A DNA stretch of 7,785 nucleotides from Methylophilaceae bacterium (GTDB lineage Bacteria; Pseudomonadota; Gammaproteobacteria; Burkholderiales; Methylophilaceae). Both the position numbers and the translations under genes were made by a program. The notes under the pieces are model-generated. The model did not search any database, was not told where the DNA came from, and worked only from the letters and a program-made list of their open reading frames with translations. This document shows, one piece after another, positions 1 through 6,385 of this stretch (positions are counted from its first letter, which is position 1; each line of letters opens with the position of its first letter). The stretch covers positions 1 through 7,785 of the forward strand of contig SPJO01000024.1 in NCBI GenBank assembly GCA_006844635.1. Reading direction: 5' to 3'.

Positions 1-932
1 TGTTCTAACTTACGTAGCTCACGCGTTTGAATAGAAGATGGGTAGCCTCCATCAATAAAACCTAACCAATTTGTTGTTTCAGTTTCCACCTCACCAAAGA
101 CACCAATAACTTCACCAATATTTCGTGCAAGCGCGCCCACCCCAGTGTTCGATTGTGAGCCATTCCATTCAACATAATCATGTTGCGGCGTATCCCAAAT
201 GTATGGAATGCTCGTCGGGGCAGTCGGTGAGTTTCGATTCCCTTCTATACCCGTGGTGGCTAATGCTTGATTGAGAATGGCACCAAACGCATCTAACCGT
301 GTAAAGCCAGATGGCACATCAGCGTGGTTACGCATCATATGGCCATGACGTTTTTCATAACTAGCTTTCAACCCAGCTAACAATTGCGCTTTTTCTGTTT
401 CTGACGCTTTTTCTCCAAGGACTTTTTGCTGGAAGCGAGCTAACTTCTCAGGGTTATCTAACGTTGCTTTTAGCGCCACAGTCATCTCATCCAACAATTG
501 ATTTAAATGTAGAAAAGCTTGTCCACCATCAATTCGAATAGTCTCGCCTTGATAAGTCACTTCTTGCGTATGGCAAGCCGCACATGTTGGCCCCATATGG
601 TCCCCATTGCGCGCCAGACCAATGGCTAGTCCATCGGGGTTATGCTTGCTTTTAGCGGCAGGAATAAGCCCCAATCGGCGCATATTTTCATCAGCGCGAA
701 ACAATGTTTGACTGTCTGCTTGTTCAAGATGCAAAAAGTAATCATAAGGAATCAGACGAGAGCCTTGATCAGCAAAATAGAAGTAATCTCGGTCTTTATC
801 CGTCCAGTTTTGCTCTAAGAAAGTAACTGCTGGCGCTGGCCTATCTTTAACAGGACAAGTTTTTGCTTGTAATAGCAGCAGGACAACCAGAATGGCGGCG
901 ACAATAAAAGTAATGTTTTGATAGTTTTTCAT
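1..932 (-). CDS. RoxA-like / di-haem peroxidase-like cytochrome c (3' end missing)
   Basis: I see an open frame from ATG at 932 down to the left edge, 310 codons without a stop, so the C-terminal part is missing. The N-terminus (residues 1-22) is a short basic start followed by a hydrophobic stretch with a run of Leu, so the protein is exported or anchored in the inner membrane. The Cys at residue 26 lies in AKTC, which is a poor lipobox. A haem-c motif CAACH is at residues 117-121. Stretches such as RDYFYFADQGSRLIPYDYF (about 47-65), IWDTPQHDYVEWNG (about 240) and GALARNIGEVIGVFGE match what I know of the family annotated as di-haem cytochrome c peroxidase and related to the rubber oxygenase RoxA. 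A second CXXCH is expected beyond the window. It starts 11 bases after the lipase stop and has only a weak ribosome site, so it is probably translated after the lipase on one message. The substrate is unknown; a rubber oxygenase role is not implied. Confidence 0.85.
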   Translation of the reverse strand, partial: MKNYQNITFIVAAILVVLLLLQAKTCPVKDRPAPAVTFLEQNWTDKDRDYFYFADQGSRLIPYDYFLHLEQADSQTLFRADENMRRLGLIPAAKSKHNPDGLAIGLARNGDHMGPTCAACHTQEVTYQGETIRIDGGQAFLHLNQLLDEMTVALKATLDNPEKLARFQQKVLGEKASETEKAQLLAGLKASYEKRHGHMMRNHADVPSGFTRLDAFGAILNQALATTGIEGNRNSPTAPTSIPYIWDTPQHDYVEWNGSQSNTGVGALARNIGEVIGVFGEVETETTNWLGFIDGGYPSSIQTRELRKLE

Positions 933-943
933 GGCTAATCCAT

Positions 944-2431
944 TCATTCAATGGCATCTCTCGTTAACAATGTATTGAGTAAATTATCTTGAAAGTTAAG
1001 ATTCCCAGTTAAGCTATTATGAGACTCACACAAGAAAAATGATTGCTTGATTGGCACATTGATATATTTATGCCTTTTAACACTAGGGTCTAAGGTATTA
1101 CGTCCTAGTAAGGATGCTTTTGTCACCGAGCCATCCCCTGGCTCGAGTAGTAATGCATCGTAATCAACATCCTGAACAGGCTGTGTAATTTCTTTAGGTA
1201 ACATTCGGACCATCGACTCGCCACCAACCTCTTCTACGATAATTCTGGCAGAAGTCAGTGTACAACCACCACCAAAAATAATCAGCTTTGGCGCATCATC
1301 GGGCACAGGAATACTCAGTGACCAAACAAACCGCCGTGCACGTTCCAAGTTCTTTTCAAAATATTGCTCCATCACTTGTAAGTGTTGCTCGCCTTTGGCT
1401 TTATCTTCATAGCCACTTAAGATTCTATTTCTGACTTTAGGATCAAAAATAGACCATTGGAAGCTTCGCCAAATATCAACATCAAACAAATCTCGCTTCA
1501 ATGGCTTGCCATCACTCTTCACAATCCAATTCACGAGCGGGTGTGGAAATAGTTGATATAGGCTAGGCATACTTGCCAACGTCTCGGTACCAATCTGACT
1601 AATACCGATATCGACTCCTTGAATAAACAGGTTAAGCGTTTTAACCGAACCCAAATTCGGTGTACCAAGCAAAATCACGCGACGCACTCGCTCTGCACCA
1701 TACATATTGAGCTTTTGATCAAAGTCATTATCGCCGATAACATCTTGTTTACCATAACGCATGTAGTAACGCGTAATTAAGCCCCCCATACTATGCGCCA
1801 CAATATCGACCTTTAAATCAGGGTCATTGTAGTCAACTCTAATTTGTTCAATAAAATCAGCCAATTGCCCTGCACTAACAACATTATCTTGGCGCCAGTC
1901 ATAATGAAAAACATAATAGTTTTTTTGCTTAGGGTTAATCTGCTCGCCTATTTTTGACAGCTTATAACCGCCTGTATCTGAGAGCGTGCGGACAATCTTC
2001 CCATAGAAGTCTTTCCCTGCTGCGCCATCAGAAATTTCATAGGCAACCGCTTTGCTTGGCAATGGCGTGAGCGTCTCAGGATTAATATCAAAGGCTACAT
2101 CAGAATAATCGTGCAACAACAAACGACTCACCGCACCGGGCCATAAGTCTTCTTCCGTTTCCACATCTTTTAACTTACTACCCAACACACCATGAATGAA
2201 AATGACTGGTGGTTGATCCTCCACCATCATAGACTCCATATACAGGCGATGTAGATCAGGCTTAAAAACAGCCTTGTTAGCAAAAATGCCTGCCACAAAT
2301 ACACCAAACAATACGCCAAGCGCAAAAGTGTATTTATTGAGTAATGTTTTTCGAAGCGCTTTATAGGTAAGCTTGATCATGGTTAATATTCGTACAGTTA
2401 ACTTTTTTATCGTATTAAAAATATTCAACAT
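944..2431 (-). CDS. Membrane-anchored LCAT/PDAT-family serine hydrolase (lipase/acyltransferase)
   Basis: The product has 495 residues. A basic N-terminal tail (1-33) precedes one hydrophobic segment (about 34-52), giving a cytoplasmic tail and a periplasmic catalytic domain. The alpha/beta-hydrolase signs are an oxyanion loop IHGVLGS (79-85), the nucleophile elbow AHSMGG with Ser214, and LLGTPNLGS (254-262). Likely triad partners are Asp433 in PGDGSV and His471 in ESHNSL. Together with LWPG near 97 this fits the lecithin:cholesterol acyltransferase family, which hydrolyses or transfers acyl chains of phospholipids. The actual substrate cannot be read from sequence. I take Met1 as start because AGG lies about eight bases before it, while Met18 has no ribosome site. 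It lies 58 bp after the methyltransferase and 11 bp before the cytochrome. All key residues are present and I see no damage. Confidence 0.9.
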   Translation of the reverse strand: MLNIFNTIKKLTVRILTMIKLTYKALRKTLLNKYTFALGVLFGVFVAGIFANKAVFKPDLHRLYMESMMVEDQPPVIFIHGVLGSKLKDVETEEDLWPGAVSRLLLHDYSDVAFDINPETLTPLPSKAVAYEISDGAAGKDFYGKIVRTLSDTGGYKLSKIGEQINPKQKNYYVFHYDWRQDNVVSAGQLADFIEQIRVDYNDPDLKVDIVAHSMGGLITRYYMRYGKQDVIGDNDFDQKLNMYGAERVRRVILLGTPNLGSVKTLNLFIQGVDIGISQIGTETLASMPSLYQLFPHPLVNWIVKSDGKPLKRDLFDVDIWRSFQWSIFDPKVRNRILSGYEDKAKGEQHLQVMEQYFEKNLERARRFVWSLSIPVPDDAPKLIIFGGGCTLTSARIIVEEVGGESMVRMLPKEITQPVQDVDYDALLLEPGDGSVTKASLLGRNTLDPSVKRHKYINVPIKQSFFLCESHNSLTGNLNFQDNLLNTLLTRDAIE

Positions 2432-2489
2432 CGGTTTTACCTATACTTAGTCTATTGATTCAAGGTTGCATTACATATTGTTCAAATAC

Positions 2490-3311
2490 TTACCCAATGA
2501 AACGGCTTTCTAATGCCGTCAAATTCAGCTCATCGAGAATAGCCAGCAACCGCGCTTTTGCACTCGCTTGTTTTTGCCCAGTATATTTAGCAACAATCAA
2601 CTCGTTCTTCATTGAATGCTCCCATCCTACTAGCTCAGTAACCGTCACTTGATAACCCAATGACTGCAACTGCAAACAGCGCAACACATTCGTTATATGG
2701 CTACCAAACTCTCGGGTATGAATCGGGTGCCGCCAAATTTCTGAGAGTGCTGTTTGGCTTAAGCTTTGCGCTTTGTTTGCTCGCATCACCTCAGCCACTT
2801 CAGCCTGACAACAAGGCACCAGCACCATATATTGCGCATGTTTCTTTAAGCCAAACTGAATCGCATCATCAGTCGCCGTATTACAAGCATGTAGAGCCGT
2901 CACAATATCGACCTTATCGGGGATACTAGGTGATGTCATTGATTCAGCTACGGTTAAATGCTCAAACAGCATCCGATCGAAGCCACATTCCTTTGCGAGT
3001 AACTGTGACTTCTCGACTAGATCTGCGCGACTTTCAATACCAATCACATGTCCTTGTTTACCTGCCTTTAACAGCATGTCATACAAAATAAAGCCCAAAT
3101 ACGACTTACCCGCGCCATGATCGACCAATATTAGATCTTCTTGTTTAGCCTGTACCGCTTTAATGAGTGGCTCGATAAAGTTAACCAAGTGATTCACTTG
3201 CTTTAACTTACGCCGACTATCCTGATTGAGTTTCCCATCCCGGGTCAAAATATGCAGCGCCTTTAGTAAGGGCACCGACTGGTTCGCTTTTATTTCTGGT
3301 GGTAATGACAT
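2490..3311 (-). CDS. Class I SAM-dependent methyltransferase (Methyltransf_32-like)
   Basis: The product has 273 residues, with no signal peptide or membrane segment, so it is cytoplasmic. The SAM-binding motif I is DHGAGKSYLG (64-73), at the end of a hydrophobic strand. GIE (91-93) provides the acidic residue at the end of the second strand that normally contacts the SAM ribose. LHACNTATD (140-148) and the PCC motif (166-168) are the marks I associate with the Methyltransf_32 group, which also includes eukaryotic METTL25- and GSTCD-like proteins. A conserved-looking EHSMKNELI segment follows near 231-239. The substrate is unknown; RNA is a reasonable guess for this group but unproven. The ATG at 3311 has no clear ribosome site, though nothing better lies upstream. 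It is the first gene of the minus-strand arm and is divergent from the sigma factor gene. It has no obvious functional link to the lipase and cytochrome that follow. Confidence 0.85.
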   Translation of the reverse strand: MSLPPEIKANQSVPLLKALHILTRDGKLNQDSRRKLKQVNHLVNFIEPLIKAVQAKQEDLILVDHGAGKSYLGFILYDMLLKAGKQGHVIGIESRADLVEKSQLLAKECGFDRMLFEHLTVAESMTSPSIPDKVDIVTALHACNTATDDAIQFGLKKHAQYMVLVPCCQAEVAEVMRANKAQSLSQTALSEIWRHPIHTREFGSHITNVLRCLQLQSLGYQVTVTELVGWEHSMKNELIVAKYTGQKQASAKARLLAILDELNLTALESRFIG

Positions 3312-3344
3312 AGCGCTTATTTTATATGGCTATGCTAGAGATCA

Positions 3345-3372
3345 ATAATTATTTTTAATGCCTTGTCGTCAA
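3345..3372 (-). promoter_or_regulatory. Putative sigma-70 promoter for the methyltransferase gene
   Basis: On the minus strand TTGACG (3372-3367) is followed after 16 bases by AATTAT (3350-3345). The -35 box matches five of six consensus bases and the -10 four of six. Transcription would start near 3338, leaving a leader of about 27 bases before the ATG at 3311. The prediction is by eye only. Confidence 0.4.
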
Positions 3373-3423
3373 AAAACCAACATATGCGTCTTGTTTTACT
3401 AAAGGCGCAATTTTTAACTGACT

Positions 3424-3429
3424 GGAACC
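3424..3429 (+). promoter_or_regulatory. ECF-type -35 box (GGAACC) upstream of the sigma factor gene
   Basis: The sequence TGGAACCTTT contains GGAACC, the classic -35 element of many ECF-sigma promoters. It stands about 85 bases before the sigma factor start. ECF sigma genes commonly control themselves, which gives context support. At the expected 16-17 base spacing (about 3446) there is only AT-rich sequence and no CGTC or TCTAA box, so the call is tentative. Confidence 0.3.
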
Positions 3430-3514
3430 TTTCTAACACGTTAATAAACTTTAAATAGTGTTGAATACAATTAAATGGCACCATACTAGACATGATGATT
3501 GAGACTAATTGCGA

Positions 3515-4033
3515 ATGCAGGCATTTTTAGCAGATATCGAACAACGTGCCTTTCGCATAGCGCAAATCGCAACAGGTAACCGCGAGGATGCGCTCGATAT
3601 TGTGCAAGATGCAATGATGAAACTGGTACAGAAATACAGCAATCATGAACCATCCAGTTGGAAACCATTGTTTTATAGCATATTGGAATCACGCATCATG
3701 GATTGGCACAGGCGTCAGTCGGTACGCAACCGTTTTCGAAGTTGGCTTTATCAAAATGAAGATAGCCAAGAAGATCCGATTGAACAGCAAGCTGGCCGTG
3801 ATGCTGATTTTCCTGATGCGCAATTACAGGATGCAGAGTTTCGACAAACGTTAGAAGCCGCTTTACAAACATTGCCCATTAGACAACAGCAAGTCTTTTT
3901 ACTCAGGCTGTGGGAAGGCTTAGATATTCATGACACGGCAGCAGCCATGCAGTGTAGTGAAAGTAGCGTAAAAACACATTATGCACGTGCGTTAACAAAA
4001 CTACGCGAGGCATTAAAGGAGCATCAACCATGA
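3515..4033 (+). CDS. ECF-type RNA polymerase sigma factor
   Basis: The product has 172 residues from ATG 3515. Region sigma-2 covers about residues 8-75; EDALDIVQDAMMKLVQK (24-40) is the core-binding helix and is followed by WKPLFYSILESRIMDWHRR. An acidic, Gln-rich linker spans about 80-108. Region sigma-4 (about 113-167) contains LPIRQQQVFLLRLWEGLDI and the helix-turn-helix ending SESSVKTHYARALTKLRE, which reads the -35 box. The short length, lacking sigma-1 and sigma-3, is standard for ECF factors. A TTG at 3509 in the same frame has GAG five bases upstream and would add two residues. I prefer ATG because homologues I recall begin close to MQAFL, but the choice is open. The stop overlaps the next start as ATGA (4030-4033), which implies translational coupling to the likely anti-sigma factor. 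Confidence 0.92.
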   Translation: MQAFLADIEQRAFRIAQIATGNREDALDIVQDAMMKLVQKYSNHEPSSWKPLFYSILESRIMDWHRRQSVRNRFRSWLYQNEDSQEDPIEQQAGRDADFPDAQLQDAEFRQTLEAALQTLPIRQQQVFLLRLWEGLDIHDTAAAMQCSESSVKTHYARALTKLREALKEHQP

Positions 4034-4380
4034 CATCGTCACTTGAAAATAGCGTCAAATCATCATTAGACAAGAGCCTTGATGATTTAGACAGTGAAAC
4101 GTTGCAGCGTTTGCAAGCGATAAGGCGAGACGCCTTGAACAAGCCTCAACATAAACCATTATGGTCATCGCTCAACGTATGGGCGCCAGCCACTGGCTTT
4201 GCCTTGTGCAGCTTGATTGCAGCTGTGTTATGGCTACCTCAATTTAACCAACCCGAAAGTCAAGCTAACAACCAAATGGCGATGATTGAATTGATTGAGC
4301 AAGCAGATACAATAGAAGCGCTCGATGATGACCCTGGCTTTTATTTGTGGCTAGATGCGTTAGATGAGCAGCATGGCTAA
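4030..4380 (+). CDS. Small membrane protein, DUF3619-like; probable anti-sigma factor
   Basis: The product has 116 residues. A hydrophilic N-terminal part (1-45) carries SLDDLDSETLQRLQAIRRDAL, a pattern typical of DUF3619 proteins and similar to the sigma-binding helix region of small anti-sigma factors. One membrane segment follows (about 51-70). The acidic C-terminal part (71-116) has EALDDDPGFYLWLDAL, also typical of the family. The expected topology is N-terminus inside, C-terminus in the periplasm. Position directly after the sigma gene with a 4-base overlap is the standard arrangement for sigma/anti-sigma pairs. The anti-sigma role is inferred from this context; I see no zinc-binding HXXXCXXC motif, so it is not a ZAS-type anti-sigma factor. 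Confidence 0.8.
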   Translation: MTSSLENSVKSSLDKSLDDLDSETLQRLQAIRRDALNKPQHKPLWSSLNVWAPATGFALCSLIAAVLWLPQFNQPESQANNQMAMIELIEQADTIEALDDDPGFYLWLDALDEQHG

Positions 4381-4429
4381 CGATACCTTGGCGCAACATC
4401 TATTTGCACTGAAAGGTAATGAAGCGATA

Positions 4430-4435
4430 GAGGTG
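4430..4435 (+). promoter_or_regulatory. Ribosome binding site GAGGTG deciding the DUF3106 start
   Basis: GAGGTG is followed by two adjacent ATG codons at 4437 and 4440. The second ATG gives the more usual spacing (about five to six bases), the first only about two to three. The start at 4440 is therefore preferred. Confidence 0.55.
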
Positions 4436-4439
4436 AATG

Positions 4440-4907
4440 ATGAAGATACATCGAATTAACTATGTCACATTAATAATGATTTTATTGAGCATGATGATCA
4501 TTAGCAAACCAGCGCTTGCGGAAGGCGTGACTTGGGATGCACTCAGTGCCGGACAGCAGCAAGCACTCTCCCCATTAAAAGATAATTGGAACCAACTCCC
4601 GGCTAAACGACAACAACGTTTAAGCAAAGGCGCCAACCGCTGGGCCAAGATGACACCAACGCAAAAAGAGAAAGCCAAGCAAAAACTAATCCGCTTCAAC
4701 AGTCTTAGCGATGAAGAAAAGGCGTTGATTAGAGAACGTCGTCGTGAATTCAAACAACTGCCGCCAGAAGAGCGTAAAGCATTACGGCGGCAATGGCGTG
4801 AAATGGACCCTGATAAAAAACGCCGCTTCCGTGAGCGAATGAAAAACATGACGCCAGAAGAACGCCAAGCGTTTAAAGAAAGAAGGAGCAACGGCGGGAA
4901 CGGTTGA
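4440..4907 (+). CDS. Exported basic helical repeat protein, DUF3106 (C-terminus altered by frameshift)
   Basis: The product has 155 residues from ATG 4440. A signal peptide covers residues 1-27, with a hydrophobic core LIMILLSMMII and a cleavage site after ALA. The mature protein is rich in Lys, Arg, Glu and Gln and made of helical units that each begin with L or M then S/T/P, such as LSDEEKALI, LPPEERKAL and MTPEERQAF. Unit starts are 18, 18, 18, 18, 15 and 15 residues apart. This is the DUF3106 pattern; its function is not known. It probably lies in the periplasm, where it may act as sensor or target of the sigma/anti-sigma pair (inference). The frame ends in ERRSNGGNG, unlike the rest. The -1 frame continues the repeat to 4993, so the gene has lost one base around 4877-4904, or uses frameshifting, or contains a sequencing error. 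Confidence 0.85.
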   Translation: MKIHRINYVTLIMILLSMMIISKPALAEGVTWDALSAGQQQALSPLKDNWNQLPAKRQQRLSKGANRWAKMTPTQKEKAKQKLIRFNSLSDEEKALIRERRREFKQLPPEERKALRRQWREMDPDKKRRFRERMKNMTPEERQAFKERRSNGGNG

Positions 4908-4993
4908 AAAAGATGAGCCCACAAGAACGTAAAGCTTTTCGGGAAGAAAAAAAGCGTCGGAAACAACAACGTAAACACGCTAACCAGCCATGA
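4877..4993 (+). pseudogene. Out-of-frame C-terminal part of the DUF3106 gene
   Basis: This frame, -1 relative to the upstream DUF3106 reading frame, is open from 4877 and encodes 38 residues before TGA at 4991-4993. It contains MSPQERKAF, clearly another copy of the DUF3106 repeat unit (compare MTPEERQAF upstream), and a very basic tail ending KHANQP. Its stop overlaps the DUF1800 start as ATGA, the usual junction for coupled genes. Both facts argue that it is the true end of the DUF3106 gene. An AAGGAG (4883-4888) before TTG 4904 and ATG 4913 could in principle allow separate translation of a short peptide. Confidence 0.7.
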
Positions 4994-6384
4994 AACAGTC
5001 ATCATCATTCTCTGCCGCTTATATTGCACAAAACCGCTTTGGTCTAGGCGTGCATCGACAGGAGTCGACCAAACTGCGTCATCCACAACAGTGGTTACTT
5101 GGGCAGTTAAATGCCTATGAGGTAAAACCAGCGGCCTGGAAGAAGCAAATGAGTAGCGAGGCAATCATCAATAAACAACGCTTGAACCTAAAGATGAAGT
5201 CCATGAGCCAATCAGACAAAAAAGCGGCACGTAAGGTCATGCGTAAAAAAACAAGGTCTCAATATCAAGCGGCAGTAGAAGCAAGAACACTCACTGCGTT
5301 AAATACGTCAGCGCCTTTTATCGAGCGCTTAGTGCATTTTTGGGCGAATCACTTTGCTATCTCAGTACAAAAGCAAACTGTGCGTGCACTCGCTGGCAGT
5401 TATGAACTTGAAGCAATCAGGTCAAATGTTTTAGGCAATTTTAAAGACATGTTATTTGCTGTTGAGCAACATCCAGCCATGTTACTCTTTTTAGACCAAG
5501 CGAATTCTATGGGCCCGAATAGTTTGGCGGCCACACGCAGAAATAAACGCAAGCCAAATAAAAAATCAGGATTAAATGAAAATTTAGCGCGTGAAATATT
5601 AGAACTACATACCTTGGGCGTGCGGAGTGGCTACACGCAAGAAGATGTTACGGAGTTTGCCAAAGCGTTAACAGGCTGGAGTATTGCCAAGAAAAAAGGT
5701 AAGCAAAGATTGATTGTTGGACAAAATGGTTTTGCCTATCGCCCCAATATTCATGAGCCAGGTACTCGCAAGCTATTCAATAAAACCTACGCGCAAACTG
5801 ATCATGCACAAGCAATAGCGATATTAAACGATTTAGCAGTTCATCCAGCGACAGCTCAACATATTGCCACAAAACTCGCACGGCATTTTGTGAGCGACCA
5901 CCCTCCACAAAGCTTAATTGACAAACTAGCAACTAGCTTCCTAAAGACAGATGGCGACTTAAAGCAACTCTATACCACCTTAATCAACGCTCCAGAAGTT
6001 TGGCAATCCTCAGCCGTCAAATTTAAGACGCCATGGGAATGGGTGATTTCTAGCTTGAGAGGTTTTGGCCAACGTGACTTAAAAAAAATCAAGATGGCTC
6101 AACTCATGAAACAGCTCAGTCAACCCATTTGGCAACCAGGCTCCCCTGCTGGCTATGATGACACCGCGGCAGCATGGGCATCACCTAGCGCATTAATGAA
6201 ACGTGTTGAGCTTGCACAACGCTATAGCAAACGTATCGGGCGGCGTCTTGATGCGAGAAAACTGGTTGATACGCTGTTACTAGGAGAGATCAGTGAAGCT
6301 TCACGGACACAGATTATGCGGGCTGAAAGTCCAAGTACCGCTTTAGCATTACTGCTCGTTTGTCCGGAGTTCTTAAGGAGATAA
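4990..6384 (+). CDS. DUF1800 family protein
   Basis: The product has 464 residues. Family signs in order are QNRFGLG near the N-terminus (14-20), FIERLVHFWANHF (110-122), ENLAREILELHTLG (197-210), GYTQEDVTEFAKALTGWS (214-231), HPATAQHIATKLARHFVSDHP (about 286-306), PIWQPGSPAGYDD, and LLLVCPEFLRR at the C-terminus. These are the conserved blocks of DUF1800, a mostly helical family whose activity is not established. I see no signal peptide or membrane segment. A strongly basic stretch (about 51-92) lies in the normally variable N-terminal part. The ATG has no ribosome site and overlaps the end of the frameshifted DUF3106 tail, so translation is likely coupled. The DUF1501 gene follows after one base; the two families are commonly encoded side by side. 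Confidence 0.93.
   Translation: MKQSSSFSAAYIAQNRFGLGVHRQESTKLRHPQQWLLGQLNAYEVKPAAWKKQMSSEAIINKQRLNLKMKSMSQSDKKAARKVMRKKTRSQYQAAVEARTLTALNTSAPFIERLVHFWANHFAISVQKQTVRALAGSYELEAIRSNVLGNFKDMLFAVEQHPAMLLFLDQANSMGPNSLAATRRNKRKPNKKSGLNENLAREILELHTLGVRSGYTQEDVTEFAKALTGWSIAKKKGKQRLIVGQNGFAYRPNIHEPGTRKLFNKTYAQTDHAQAIAILNDLAVHPATAQHIATKLARHFVSDHPPQSLIDKLATSFLKTDGDLKQLYTTLINAPEVWQSSAVKFKTPWEWVISSLRGFGQRDLKKIKMAQLMKQLSQPIWQPGSPAGYDDTAAAWASPSALMKRVELAQRYSKRIGRRLDARKLVDTLLLGEISEASRTQIMRAESPSTALALLLVCPEFLRR
6375..6380 (+). promoter_or_regulatory. Strong ribosome binding site for the DUF1501 gene
   Basis: AAGGAG lies five bases before ATG 6386, inside the last codons of the DUF1800 gene. It is the best ribosome site in the cluster and fixes the DUF1501 start. 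Confidence 0.85.
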
Positions 6385-6385
6385 G

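Larger units (their letters stand above)
3312..3508. other. Divergent intergenic promoter region
   Basis: These roughly 200 AT-rich bases separate the minus-strand methyltransferase from the plus-strand sigma factor gene. No gene or RNA is visible here. Besides the two candidate promoter elements listed separately, an alternative weak housekeeping promoter for the sigma gene is TTGAAT (3461-3466) with CATACT (3482-3487). Its spacing of 15 is short. Confidence 0.6.

Noticed and set aside
850..932. Lipoprotein signal at the start of the cytochrome
   Set aside because: The only nearby Cys is in QAKTC, which lacks Gly, Ala or Ser just before the Cys and Leu at the -3 position.
2455..2929. Plus-strand open frames of 65 and 89 codons
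   Set aside because: Both lie mostly or wholly opposite the well-supported methyltransferase gene and have no recognisable motif or convincing ribosome site.
3486..4142. Short open frames on both strands across the sigma factor and the anti-sigma gene
   Set aside because: They are shadows of the sigma factor and membrane protein genes, which have clear domains and an ATGA junction.
4871..4890. Classic -1 slippery heptamer TTTAAAG in the DUF3106 gene
   Set aside because: The bases TTTAAAG are present, but codon boundaries are TTT|AAA, so they are not in the X-XXY-YYZ register needed. A TAA in the -1 frame at 4874-4876 also means the switch must occur after it.
4460..5164. Long minus-strand open frame (234 codons) opposite the DUF3106 and DUF1800 genes
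   Set aside because: It is the antisense of a Lys/Arg/Gln-rich gene and has the skewed Arg/Leu/Ser composition expected of a shadow. No ribosome site or family match is apparent, and the sense strand genes are well supported.
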